In this document: one piece after another, positions 26,956-41,211 of the stretch
Numbering within the stretch: position 1 is the stretch's first letter
How the letters are laid out: each line of letters starts with the position of its first letter
Assembly: GCA_019095985.1 (NCBI GenBank)
Contig: CM032666.1
Span: forward strand, 54,017,780 to 54,081,779
Reading direction: 5' to 3'
From: Streblospio benedicti
Lineage: Eukaryota > Annelida > Polychaeta > Spionida > Spionidae
DNA: 64,000 bases
Notes under the pieces: generated by a model
Database searches by the model: none
Told to the model about the DNA's origin: nothing
The model's input: only the letters and a program-made list of their open reading frames with translations
Position numbers and translations under genes: made by a program

Positions 26956-29900
26956 GTATTTTCATATACATGTAGTATGCTTTCTAAACCCCTCCATTCC
27001 ACCTAAGTGGAGGTAGGTTGCGAGGACTGATTCAGTTGAATCAGTTCACTATCTCTTGGACGTCTGCCTTGGCCTGGTTCAACACGCCCTATTCTGCTCC
27101 ACTGTGATAGTAAAAATCATTTTCACTTCAGGGTGGAGGTGAAAAAGGAGTTTTTAATGTTGAGGCGCACAGAGGGGATGATATTATTTTTTGATTGGCA
27201 CATTGAAAGCACTGGACGAAAAGTATCTATTTCCATTCATAGAACAAACGTGTTTTTATTGTAACACTGCTAAACCAAGTTTGGATTTGAGAAAAAGCCA
27301 ACGTTTGGATTTTCAACGAACCACATATCTCTTATGGGATTTGGTTCATGCGCCTGTCATCATGCATTCTTCTCATCTTCCCTAGGGACCCTCCGTCACG
27401 CCTCCTTGCAAAGCAGGCAAATGGAGGTACTGTATATTGCCTTTGTAAACCTTATAGTGTAAACTTTATTTTGCTATTATTCTGATAATGTGAAAACCAT
27501 ATTCTCTGATTAAAATCTCCCTTTTCTTTGTATACAACTTATTATGAAACTGTTTCCTAAACAGATATATACATGGTTTCTTATCATATAAAATACCAAA
27601 GTGTACATACATGTATTTGTACAGCAGAAACTCGAATTACGATGGTCTAGACTACGTCATTAAACAGACCATATCTCATGGTCTCAATCTTTCATTAAGA
27701 GAACATCTAACAGCTCCAAGTTTTTTTTAATGAAAACTCATGAGGCTTAACAGACAATGATTGGAAATGGATACTTTTCATCCAGTGAAGGCTCTGCAAG
27801 GTGTTTCACTGCCCTACATAGTCACACACGGGACTGCACGCCTTTGTAAGAGGTCCTCAAGGCTCCGCAAGGGGTCTACAAGCTTCTTCGCGTTTGTGCA
27901 TCACAAATTCCTTGCTCTGTCACCCATTGGTAGCAAAAAATGTTTTTGATTTATTTCTCACCTCTATGTCAAAGCCGGGGTGGTCGACGTCAAGCAGACT
28001 TTATACACTAGTGGAATTCTTGGCTATAGGCGCTTTTGTGTGTTAATTCACACCACTGGCTATACCACTGTTCCACTTGTCCAGAGGTGGTAGCTAAGCC
28101 TTGCAGAGGTGTGTCCACTTGGGTAGACCAATTACTGTACACTGCTGGTTACTCTACAAAATATTTAAGTACAAATGACTTGAAGATTTTAACCACCTCT
28201 TCCTCTTTTTATATAGGCAACAAACAAACTTCACTTGATCCTGCTAGCTGCGATGATGAGCTGAGGGCAGCCACTTGGAAGACCTACTATGAAAGTCGTG
28301 GTTACATCATGAATGATATCCTTCTTAATAGTTATATATTGAATGAGTATGTAAGCATATATTTCACTCTGACCAATGATAAAACGGACGGAGAGTTTGG
28401 TGGAGACACTGACATGATACACATTTTCTTCTTCCTTATGGAAAGCATTCAAAGTATGATGCATAACGACGCTTGCAGTTTGATTAGCCAGAATATGACC
28501 AGGAAAATAAATAAGAGCATAACTAATTTCAAAAACATCACAGATGTTTTCACGCACACAACTGAGTCTGAGAGACAGCAATATTATTTTATAAGCTGGA
28601 ATGAAAGTAATGAGCCTGCTTTCAGCAAGAGGAACTTTGGCCATGCTACTGCTGGCTTTGAGTATATAATACAAGAGTTTTATACTTCACTCCAATTAAT
28701 CCAAAGAAACAAAACTTTCTCAGTTGCTTTAGATGTCATAGTGACGAAAGTGGTTGGTATTTATCGAACATGTATTTCAAACCAACTCGTCAATCTGGGC
28801 AATAATGGTACAACATCGAACTATTTTAATTCTATATGCCGTAATGCTTATTACAATTTTGACTTGAAAGGGAACTTTTGGATGAGAATCAAGGTGCACT
28901 CTGCATACCAGTTGAATATCACAGTGGTAACAGCTTATGTGCCTTATTCTGATTTATGTGATGAACATTACTTGAAAATATTAGATGCCCACTCATCACA
29001 CGGCAATACATCTGTACTTGTAACTTGTGGTCATGTGCTACTGGAGACAGCTTATACAAAATGGAACTTAGGCACTATAGAAATCTACACCGCATATCTT
29101 GCTAACATTGATGCCAATATTATTTATCAAGTCCATTATTTAGGCTCCGCTTATAGAACGAATCCAGATCATCTATCTATCTCTACCCATAAGATCATCT
29201 TCTTGAATCCTCCGAGATGGATTTATTACGATAAAGGCATTGTAGAATACATGTGGTACTACTCACAGAGAGTACAAATACCTGATGCGTATATGCCAGG
29301 TAATCTAGGATACAATGTGCATCAACTATATGTGGTAGTCACTGAATTTTCCTGTGAAGAAAAGGAAGCAAAGTTATTTGTTGAGGAAGGACTTTTACCC
29401 CAGAGTTGGATTGTTTCCAATAAACGCTTTATGTCTTGCGGTGATAGAAAATACGATCCTCTTGAAATATCAAACCACAAGTATGCCACATTTGTCTTAA
29501 AAGTGCATATTGAAAATCTGGTGACTTTTGTGGCAAATTTCACACCGGCAAATGCTTACACTGTAAAAGACATGATTGATGACGGTCCCGCAGAAGTAAT
29601 ATTTCCCAGTCATGATCTCACCAACATGTATTTGATTGCAAGAGGAAATACAATTGAAGTGACATTTTCAAAATTGGAAACAGTAGGAGAAAAGTTTAAT
29701 GTACCAAGATCCTGGGTAAATTATATGTTTGAAGACGATACTTTCCGTGTCACTGATACAAAAGGTATGTTGATTGGCATTTTCCTTAAAAAGTACATGT
29801 TTAAATTTTGTTTATTATATAGTGCTAATTTCTAATGCATGTTCATTTCCAATATAATCACATAAAATTTAATGTAACAGCATAACAGGTAATGGAAGTC

Positions 29901-32900
29901 CGACAATTAAAACATCCCACACACGGCATAAACTGTTGGAAACCGGCCGTTTTTTATTCTAATACAATTGTACATACCGCTAATTTATATCCATTATTAT
30001 TATATGTATGTGTGGTATTAGTTTATAACAGAAAATCTATTTACATTAAAATAAATCCATTGAAAAAAAGAATATTGTTGTTTGGTTTAGTTTGGAACGT
30101 TACTGCAACGTCAATAGTATTTTCATCACATATTTCAATCAAAATTTATTTCGTTTTTTTTTAATCGTAAAGCTATTTCGCCAAACAATTGATACATCCT
30201 TATTTAGATTGACCAATGGATTAGGTTAGTTGTCCCCGGGAGGTTGATTAATGGATAATAGAGGCTTTGTTACGCCTTTGTTCGGCAAATTGGACGATTG
30301 TGTAATAAAAAACCGTTGTTTCAGTCAATAAACGAATGCGGCGAATTGACTAAGTGGCCGGAAATATGGCCGCTTCCACTTATCGTGCTAGTTAATTTTT
30401 GACCAATTCAAAGCAGTTTTCTCATAAATGATGACATAATTGAATGTGTGCGGGTTGTGAACCCATTTGTACATTACTGACGTACCGCAAATTGAAGTTT
30501 TTAAGTGACAAAACTGTAGTGGTGAGCGCCAGGAGAGGAAAAATGTCACATTTTTGTCGAATCAGCATTGCCAAGCAGATTCGGTGAAGCAGTGGCCTAA
30601 ATGAGTAGAGAATGACAGGTATGGTGCATATGGCAACATGCACACAGTAGTAAGGCAGGGAGCGGGTCTAGTTTTGAAGCCCTAAAACGCCACTGATAAG
30701 AGCAAAGGGGTATAAATGTCCGAGATTCGTAAGGGGTGGTGGGCAAAAAAAGGCACAGCCGGTTTTGCGTAATTATATATTAATTCTATATTCTAGTTTT
30801 TTCAGCTATATTTTTGTTTTTGAAAGTCAAAATGAATATTTTATATGCAGAAATTTAGACTTAATAAATTTAATTTTTTTGTAGTTTTGAATTTGAAAAG
30901 TTATAAGAAGCATTTAAGAACTTGAAAACTTTTAAACGGTAATAAAGTCTAAATTATGCTTATAAAAATTTCATTTTAACTTTCAAAAATAAAAATACCA
31001 CCGACGAGTAAAACTAGATTATAGAATGAGACCTATATACACAGTTTAAACTATCCTTTCGTGCTTGTTTTATTAACTCACATTGAAAGCCTTTCGGACC
31101 TTCCCGGTCCTTCGTCAGTCTGCCAACTGCCTAATCGTCACGTGATCGTGGTGTGACATCATCGGCAGCAGCTGGTAGGATGTTGGTGTAGATGGCTGGC
31201 AGGTCTGCGGCCCCTTGAGGTCGGGCTTGAGGCGGCTGATGTGTAGGGCCTCCCTGATCTTTCTTTCAAAAGTGTTCTGGTCACGGTCTATTAGCTTGAT
31301 GTTATCCAGGGATATGTGATGGCTCTCTCTGTCTGGTTGATGTAGATGTAAGGAGACGTGTGAGGAGGTGCTGCTAGGGTGTCTATGCTGGTCGAATCTG
31401 GTCTTAGGGGACTTTGATGTTTCACCCACATAGGAGCTACTGCATCCTTCAGAAAATGATCCACCACAGTTTATTTGGTAAACTACACCACAAACGTCTT
31501 CTTTCCTGGCTGGATCCTTGGGTGCTACCAGTAACTGTCTGAGAGTGTTCATAGTTTAAAGTAGGCACTACATCCATAACCACTCTTGATCTTTCTCACC
31601 GCCTCCGACAAGTTCTTCGCATATGGTATTCCCACCGTCCCACCGTCCCACCCGATGACGTCACACCACGATCACGTGACGACTAGGCAGTTGGCAGACT
31701 GACGAAGGACTGGGAAGGTCCGAAAGGCTTTCAATGTGAGCTAATAAAACAAGCACGAAAGGATAGTTTAAACTGTGTATATAATGTAAAAAACTTGTGC
31801 ATATGAGTATTCAATATAGAATGAGACCTAGTGATGTAGGCGTAATATACAGAAATTTTAATATTCATAAAATAGATATGCAAAAAAAATTTAAAAAAAA
31901 CAGCAGTTTTAAATCCAACAAAAATCTTATAATCTAAATCAATTTGACTACATCTTCAATATGTTTCTCACGCTTCAAAAAAATTCAGTTTGTATACAGG
32001 TGGTAGAATACTACAACAATTCTTTTGATAGTAAATTCAGATTGGAGCTCTTCTCCAGTGTTTAACATGTGCATGGGCACTGTCTCCCAAACGTTGTTTA
32101 GCATGAGAGATCACTGGAATCATTAATGTAAATCTGTGACAATTTGATAGTAATATTATTTATAATTTTCAGTAAAATCGATGTTAATAGGCTTTGAAGA
32201 ATTTACACAATATATTATTTTTGCATTACTTCAGCTGCTGAAGTTTAACAGTTCAGTTTTATTTTATGTTGTGTTATTTATTTGCCATATGTACAAAAAT
32301 ACTAATAATATAAAATTCAGGCAATTTACAATAATCATAAAAACACACACATTTAAAATCACATATAAGTAGTAATATAAATGGCTGGGGAAGAAAGAAG
32401 CGGTCATTTATCAAGTCCCTCCCAATGTGTATAGCTGATTTAGGACTATACATACATGTATGATATACAGTATAACTGTATATAACAGTATGAGTAAAAA
32501 TAACAAAATATTGAAATTGAAATATAAACAGGCCAGTGCAAAATAGAAACGCATTATATGTTAAATTGTATTAAAAGTGCTCAGAGAGCACACCATCACC
32601 ATATTAATGTCGACTCATGGGCAATAGATATTTACTTTAGCCACGTTTAGAAAACACCTACAATCCAGTGTCAAGAACATAAATGTAGGATGAATCACAC
32701 ATCAAATAAGACCTTTTTCTGCTCTAACGTTTTGATTGCATGGTAAACATCTTTATTGGCCATGTGGCAACGTTGTTCAAGCGACGTTGTGCTCTCCCAG
32801 CACTTTTGATATAGTTCTGCTTCCATGAAATGTTATCACATGCCCGCCCCCACCCCCAATGACCATGGTGTGTTTCCAGTTTTTCCCAGTCATTCATTTT

Positions 32901-35900
32901 TATTGTAAGCATCACACTGATGGTAAAAAACTTTATGTTGCAGGAATTTGCCCACACAGCGGACTGATGATTTACGACAGTTTGCTGCATGTGGCAACAT
33001 TGTGCAATGATACTACATTTATAGTTCCAAATGCATGGAAAATGCACTCCAGTACTCCATCGCTCATTTTTCTCTACTACTCTATCCCCAAACGAAATAA
33101 TTATGTTCATGTAAAACTTTTCTTAGCTGATAAGACTTTTGATGAAGGCATCACAAACCCTTGCTATATGTACCAGCAGTACCAGAGTCTCAGTGACATG
33201 TATTTCAATGAGCTTTTGCCATTTAAACGTTTTTATTTTAGAAGAATGTCATTCTTTAAATTGGGTTTCGGCAATCACACTCATAGAATCTCACCCTTGC
33301 AAGTCCATGAAAATAAGATTGGAGTTAAGGCCTATTCATATAATACTTACATACACCAATTTCCATTTTACAAGAGATCATCTGTTTGCTCAATTAGATT
33401 TTCAAGGCATTCGAAGTCTTATTTTTTAAGCTTACATTATTATGAGGAAGAAATCGAAGCTAATCCGTGTGGAACTTCGATAACAACTATTGAACATACC
33501 AAAGACAGTTTTTCTCACAGTTCACAGACCATCTCTTGCAAATCTCACTTAATAACAGATGTGATAAGTAGAGTAGCTATTATTCATTTTATCTCCAAAA
33601 GAAGTCGTCATGGTGGTGTAAAGAACACCATTTTCCGCTTGGGATCTCCCAGTAGATGTTTGCAGGAATCTATACCTCTTGAATGGGGTGCCGTGTTAGC
33701 AAATTCAGCTGCAATTGATTCGTATATGAAGCAGTTTATCTTAGTGCTGACATGTGCTTCTTTCAGACTAAATCCATTATTCACATACTGGCTGTTTATC
33801 CCAAGTGAAATTTTGTATAAGTTTCATATGCTTCACATTTTAAAAACAGTTATTGTTGAAATTAATACTGATTCATCGATTGCCACAAGATCTTCAATCC
33901 AAATGACCAATTCAACAGAAAATATTTCTTATAGAACTACTTTCAGAAACAATCTAAAGAAATTGTATGATATTTGGGATGATATGAACATGGTCATTGA
34001 ACTAGAGGCCCTTGCAGGGTATACCCCATCAACATTATCCATGAGATATCGATTTACATTGGCTGACCATGACGAGTTTGAACACTTTTACGCATACTAT
34101 TCACATACACATGCTAGTGAACTATATGCTTCAGAACGCTTAAGAAATGCGTATACATGCACATTTGATGACGATTATGATACATATTCCATAGCTTTGT
34201 GTAACCAAACATCAAAATTAAAATTACCACGTGACAAACAGCCAGTTGAAAAACAATACTTGCAGGACAAAGGTATTTTGACCAACATGTATACATACGT
34301 CAACTATGAGCTTGTGACTGAACATGCAATATTACAGGCAACAAATCATTCTTCTATTGAGATGTGTTCTATTCTGGGAGATGAATTCCAGCTAATGGAA
34401 ATCATATCTCCTTACAATTTAAAACTTTTGAGCTCTAAATTCTGGGCAAGGCGACCAGGGAGTAGCTTGCACTTGAATATGCTGCATATTCTTGCGTTCT
34501 CGGTGAAAACAGATGTCCGAAGTTTTCTGACTGCAACACGATTCATGGCCAAAGGAAGACATGCAAACTACTGCCGGCTAGTTAAGTTATTTTTCAAGCG
34601 TACACCAATTTCGTCAAATATAGACGGTACGTTTTGTGTACACAGCACTTGTAAGACTCTTCACAATAACTATGCAAGCATAGTGGAATTTTTGCAGAAT
34701 CTTAACAAAGATTTATATTGTGCAGACGATAACAATACTAGAGATCTAGATGATATTGAAGTAAAAGCCAAAAATCTGTGCAGTATTCTCATACCTACTA
34801 CTCCCAACTACCTGATTCCACTGTTTATCCCTTGTGATTATTACCTCCCGAACTCGGCAGCCATTTGCCAAAGGAAAGTAGTCTCAAAAACAGAGTTATA
34901 CCCATATAAATTCAATGGATCAAAGATGCATAACATATCAGACGATGTAAAACAACATCTCTTCGAATGCAGCCTTGGTATACTTATCATGGATCATCAT
35001 CTTTGTGATGGAAAAATTCACTGTCCTGAAGGTGAGGATGAACGCAATTGCACAGATGTGTGTAGTTTCAATGTGGAAGTTTCTGACTGTTTCTCAGTAT
35101 GCCATCCTGTCAATTGTTCTTGCTCCCCTTTGTATTTTCAATGTCACGCGGGTGGATGCGTTCCATTTTCAAAAATATGTGACTGTCATTCTGACTGTGC
35201 GGATAGATCTGATGAATCAAACAATCTATGTTCATATACCGTTTGCCATCACACTATAAAGAAGTACTTGACAAATAACTCATCATGTCAGTCAGCAATA
35301 GTAAAAGAAGAGTGTCACAGAGATGGCATCATGTGTGAGCTGAATGTTCATATAAATCTCCATGATATTTGCAATGGCCAAGTAGACTGCCCTAGAACAG
35401 AGGATGAGGAGCATAATTGTGGTAATCTTATTATTCCCAATGCTTTCAAATGTGCACGGGAAGGAAATTTTGTTAGCCATTCATTTATTGAGGATGGTAC
35501 CATTCAATGCTTGAGCTCTTATGATGATGAATTAGTAAAGATACTGAATACAAAGCATGTTGGAAGCTCATGTATTGTGACAGGTTTTACAGTCTATTGT
35601 GAAGCTTCACTACCTGCATCATTGAACAAATGGACAAAGGTTGTTTCTTTTTATGAAATAGAGTGGAAGACAGACATAAACCTAAAAAACATTCTAAGCA
35701 GTGTAACATATCTAATATTTATAAGAATACAGAAAACAAGACCATCTCTAAAACTAACAAGCAATTTGTTCATTGCAAATAGATTTGTCTCTCACATTGA
35801 TCTAAGTGTCAATGGCATATCATCCCTTGAGCATGAAGTATTTAAAGATCTTCCTCATTTGACGACTCTTCTATTACAACGCAACCACCTTGTAGCTATA

Positions 35901-37004
35901 AAAAGTAGTGATTTTGAAAACCTGTGGAGGTTGAGGTATATAGATCTCTCATATAATTTCATTGACTTGAAACATGTGCCCATTGACTTCCTGCAAAATG
36001 CTTTACATTTATCTCGCATCATAGTGAGCCAATTTGCCATTTGCTGTCTTTTTCCAAGGAAGCCTCAGCTGATATGTACTGCCATATTGAATGAAATTGA
36101 TCTAATTTCTTCCTGTGACCACATCATATCATCAAAGCTTCTCGAATACTGGGTTGCATCAATTTCTTTTGTCATTTTAGTGATCAATATGTGCGTTCTC
36201 ATCGACAAGTTTAGGCGCCACAATAGAAAATTGACTGTGAATTCCATGTTTGGAATAAACCTAAGCATTTGCAATCTGTTGATGACAGTATATTTGGCTA
36301 TGCTGTACATTGCTAATCTGAAGACCTCTCTGTCATTCGGCTATGTAGCACTCAGATGGAGTCATTCATTATATTGCAGAATTACAAGTGCCATTATGTT
36401 CACTTCTACACAACTGTCAGCATTTTCTGCCACCCTCATAGCAGTCGATATATATATCTGCATAGTCATTAAGCCATTTCAGAGATTTGGGTTGAGGATT
36501 GCCACAGCAAAGTTCTTAGTCTTCATGCTTTGGTTTCTTTCCATGGCGATTTTCCCGGTCTTAGTAATGTTTATTGCAACTGAAAATAAAAACTCCGCAT
36601 GCATACTTGTTGGACGATCTCTATCAAACACTTTCTCTTTACTGTATCTCACTGTCAACTCTATTCTGTTTTCATTATTAGTGGTGATGTACATACACAT
36701 TATGAAGATCATCAATGCACCAAAAATTATACACAAATCTCGAACAGAGAGACAATTAATAATATGGAGGTTAGGAGGTATCATCTTTTCAAACTTCCTA
36801 CCTTGGTTTGTTGTCAGTCTATTGAACAGTTTGGCTATGGCAGATTTCCTACTCCCCCCATCCATAGAAGCCATGATGGGTCTTATATTGTTTCCCATTA
36901 ATGCTGTTCTCACCCCTTTGATTAACTTCGGCCCCACAATGGGTAGACGCATACTACGTGTGAGCAAATACTTGAAATATCGTAATTCAATGTCAACAAA
37001 TTAA
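26901..37004 (+). CDS. Relaxin-receptor-like GPCR with LDLa modules
   Basis: A complete gene in three exons: 26901-26955, 28217-29764 and 32944-37004. Both introns are phase 1 and the total is 5,664 nt, giving 1,887 residues. Residues 1-18 form a signal peptide. Residues 20 to about 1200 are a large ectodomain with CUB-like stretches, many N-glycosylation sequons and no other domain I recognise. Three LDLa modules follow (about 1210-1237, 1260-1297 and 1324-1360), then two or three LRRs (about 1484-1550), a Cys-containing hinge, and seven membrane segments (about 1600-1868) with a short tail. LDLa plus LRR plus class A 7TM is the architecture of RXFP and snail GRL101 receptors, and YICIV after TM3 matches RXFP. 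The usual activation motifs are altered: DIY in place of DRY and TPLIN in place of NPxxY. The ligand is unknown. AATAAA at 37865-37870 may end the transcript. It is convergent with the next gene. Confidence 0.9.
26956..28216 (+). other. Receptor intron 1
   Basis: A 1,261-bp phase 1 intron. I see no exon in it. A short open frame at 27191-27385 is not conserved-looking. A fragment of the ATGGTCT/AGACCA repeat type lies near 27620-27680. Confidence 0.6.
28217..29764 (+). CDS. Receptor exon 2: N-terminal ectodomain
   Basis: The acceptor is a strong pyrimidine tract ending TATATAG and the donor is AAAG|GTATGT. It encodes residues 20-534. A CUB-like stretch is visible near 28870-29190, with LNITVV, then LCDEHYLKILD and TSVLVTCG, matching the CUB pattern of an acidic strand between two Cys residues. 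An open frame continues about 180 nt upstream of the acceptor, but I treat that as intron because the splice phase and the signal exon fit so well. Confidence 0.85.
30783..31025. mobile_element. Foldback (MITE-like) element
   Basis: Two arms of about 80 bp, 30783-30862 and 30947-31025, are inverted copies. Both outer ends read TTCTATA (or its complement) and both inner ends carry ATTTAGACTT. The loop is about 85 bp, with no coding capacity. The right arm ends where the 31036 insertion lies. Confidence 0.75.
31115..31552 (-). CDS. GIY-YIG endonuclease-like ORF
   Basis: 145 residues. The GIY-YIG core is recognisable: a VVY strand near residue 24, YVGET near 41, an Arg in TRFDQHR and a Glu in FERKIREALHI. 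The family hallmark with Cys before the core (CGVVYQINC) matches the Penelope-type enzymes that often carry a CCHH zinc motif. It is cut off from any reverse transcriptase, so it is a remnant or the product of a non-autonomous unit. The first codon is uncertain. Confidence 0.7.
   Translation of the reverse strand: MNTLRQLLVAPKDPARKEDVCGVVYQINCGGSFSEGCSSSYVGETSKSPKTRFDQHRHPSSTSSHVSLHLHQPDRESHHISLDNIKLIDRDQNTFERKIREALHISRLKPDLKGPQTCQPSTPTSYQLLPMMSHHDHVTIRQLAD
31699..31725 (+). ncRNA. Hammerhead-like core, right arm
   Basis: CTGACGA at 31699-31705, a stem of about 5 bp (GGACT/GGTCC) and GAAA at 31722-31725 follow the order of the hammerhead catalytic core. The mirror copy on the minus strand is at 31092-31118. 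There is one extra A between CTGACGA and the stem, and a closing stem III with its UH cleavage site is not clear, so activity is doubtful. Confidence 0.4.
32944..37004 (+). CDS. Receptor exon 3: ectodomain, LDLa, LRR and 7TM
   Basis: The acceptor is ATGTTGCAG at 32943. The exon encodes residues 536-1887 and is unusually large at 4.06 kb. Its start (ICPHSGLMIYD) completes a CUB-like module split by the intron. LDLa Cys and Asp/Glu signatures lie at about 34968-35419 (CDGKIHCPEGEDERNC, CDCHSDCADRSDE, CNGQVDCPRTEDEEHNC). LRRs include IDLSVNGISSLEHEVF and YIDLSYNFIDL. The 7TM segment runs from about 36143 to 36950. TM2 has Asn where Asp2.50 is expected. Confidence 0.9.
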
Positions 37005-38276
37005 ACATATGTGTATATGGTGTACAGCACTTTGTTTGATATCTTATCATTTAGTCTCTGGTGTTGGTAAGAAACTTCCAATCTATTTTCAAAACGGTTT
37101 TCAGATGATTTCAGAAATTTATTCATATATAGTTTAATTCACAAGAATCACCTTCTGTCTCATTATTTAGCCAAATGAAGAAATTTAATAATGATAACAA
37201 ATTAATTAGACATAGATGATATATGACATATGTACATATTGGTGAGAATCGTCATGCGATGTCCTTATTTGTGTATATTTTGTCATTTGTTATTTGTCAT
37301 TTGAAGTCATGCAAGGTGAGAAACATACCCTCAAATGTAAATATAATAAGTAACTTATATTCAATTGTAAACTATATGTATACATCATTATTTTATTTTC
37401 TGCATTGCTGTTCAAAGTTTCAAAACTAGTCCAAAAAGAATCCTAAATCTTTATCAATATTTTTAAAGCCTGGTTGTTATTAATTATAAGTCTGGTTCTT
37501 TGTTAGACTATTTTTGAAACTGTGACCTGCTATGGACAAAATATAATACTTATTATTTAAAATCAATTGTAAATGTATGTTAGAAATTGTTTTCTATTAA
37601 TGATCATCCCCTCAGTGGCATTTAAAATTCTCAAATTTAAAAATAGACCAAAGTGCATGTGGATGCCCACACGACCATGTTTAACGTGATGGATAGTGTG
37701 AGAATTGTTGAGTATGTTGTGAGTTCTGTACCATACATCATGACACGTGACGAATTGCTGTGTATAAATTAGACGATGGTGTATACTGTATATATATAGA
37801 CATGTATTAGCTTCAGATTTAGTGTTCCTATATCTTTTTCTGATAATACAATTGAATGTCAAAAAATAAAGTTGAAGGACATATTTTTATTTATGTATTT
37901 TGTTGTTTTTATCTACAGAAAAAAAGCCAAATCTTCATTATCTTTATTTTGTAAACATACACATAATTAGTTTTCACGACTACAGTCTTTCTTTGTAAAG
38001 ATTTAGATTTATTTAGTAGTATGACTGTCCTGAACATTTCCTAAGTCTGTTGATTATGCATGTTTGCTAGCGTCAAACTATCTCGAATATTTACGCCCAA
38101 TCAGTGGTTGTATTGCTACCATTTTAACGAGACGTTTACACAAAACCTTAAGAATGTCAGAACGTCTGTAAAAACAATAAAAATTCTTGTTGATCATAAT
38201 GAATTTGTATATGATAGCTTTTAAATTATCATATTGGAAAAGATATATAACAACACCTACCTGCATGCGGCTAGAT
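37005..38276. other. Convergent 3' regions
   Basis: This interval lies between the stop of the receptor (+) and the poly(A) signal of the dehalogenase (-). AATAAA at 37865-37870 (+) and AATAAA on the minus strand at 38277-38282 are the likely signals. No exon is visible. Confidence 0.5.
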
Positions 38277-38524
38277 TTTATTATACAAATATTTGTATGG
38301 TATCATTCTCAATACAAATTGATAGAGCCCCCGACCTGTCCCAATTCAATTTGTAATAAAAAGGTACGAACAATGACAAATAAAAATAAAAAAAAGATTA
38401 TAAGACATATTTTAAGATTGAGCTAAACTTGCGTTGATTATTGACACGAAATTGATAAAAGTCGGCTTCATCTTTTTTCTACAATGTTCAAAGCTCTCTT
38501 ACAAAGTTACTCTTGTCAATGTGT

Positions 38525-41211
<2,687 letters not shown>

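Larger units (their letters stand above)
31036..31814 (-). mobile_element. Penelope-like GIY-YIG unit in inverted repeats
   Basis: A unit of about 780 bp flanked by the direct repeat TATAGAATGAGACCTA (31020-31035 and 31815-31830), a likely 16-bp target-site duplication. Arms of about 130 bp (from 31036 and ending near 31785) are inverted copies. Between them, minus-strand ORF 31115-31552 encodes a GIY-YIG nuclease-like sequence: CGVVYQINC, then SSYVGETSKSPKTRFDQHR, then FERKIREALHI. No reverse transcriptase is present. Penelope-like retroelements carry this endonuclease C-terminally and have terminal repeats of varied orientation. Each arm also contains CTGACGA, a GGAC/GTCC stem and GAAA, resembling a hammerhead ribozyme core. 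Confidence 0.8.
29765..32943 (+). other. Receptor intron 2 with nested elements
   Basis: A 3,179-bp phase 1 intron inside a CUB-like module. It contains a foldback element at 30783-31025 and, immediately next to it, a GIY-YIG-bearing inverted-repeat unit at 31036-31814. The remainder (29765-30780 and 31831-32943) has no recognisable gene. Confidence 0.7.

Noticed and set aside
28036-28216. Open frame upstream of receptor exon 2 with an ATG
   Set aside because: A strong acceptor at 28216 and a phase-matched signal-peptide exon at 26901-26955 explain the start better. The upstream part is treated as intron.
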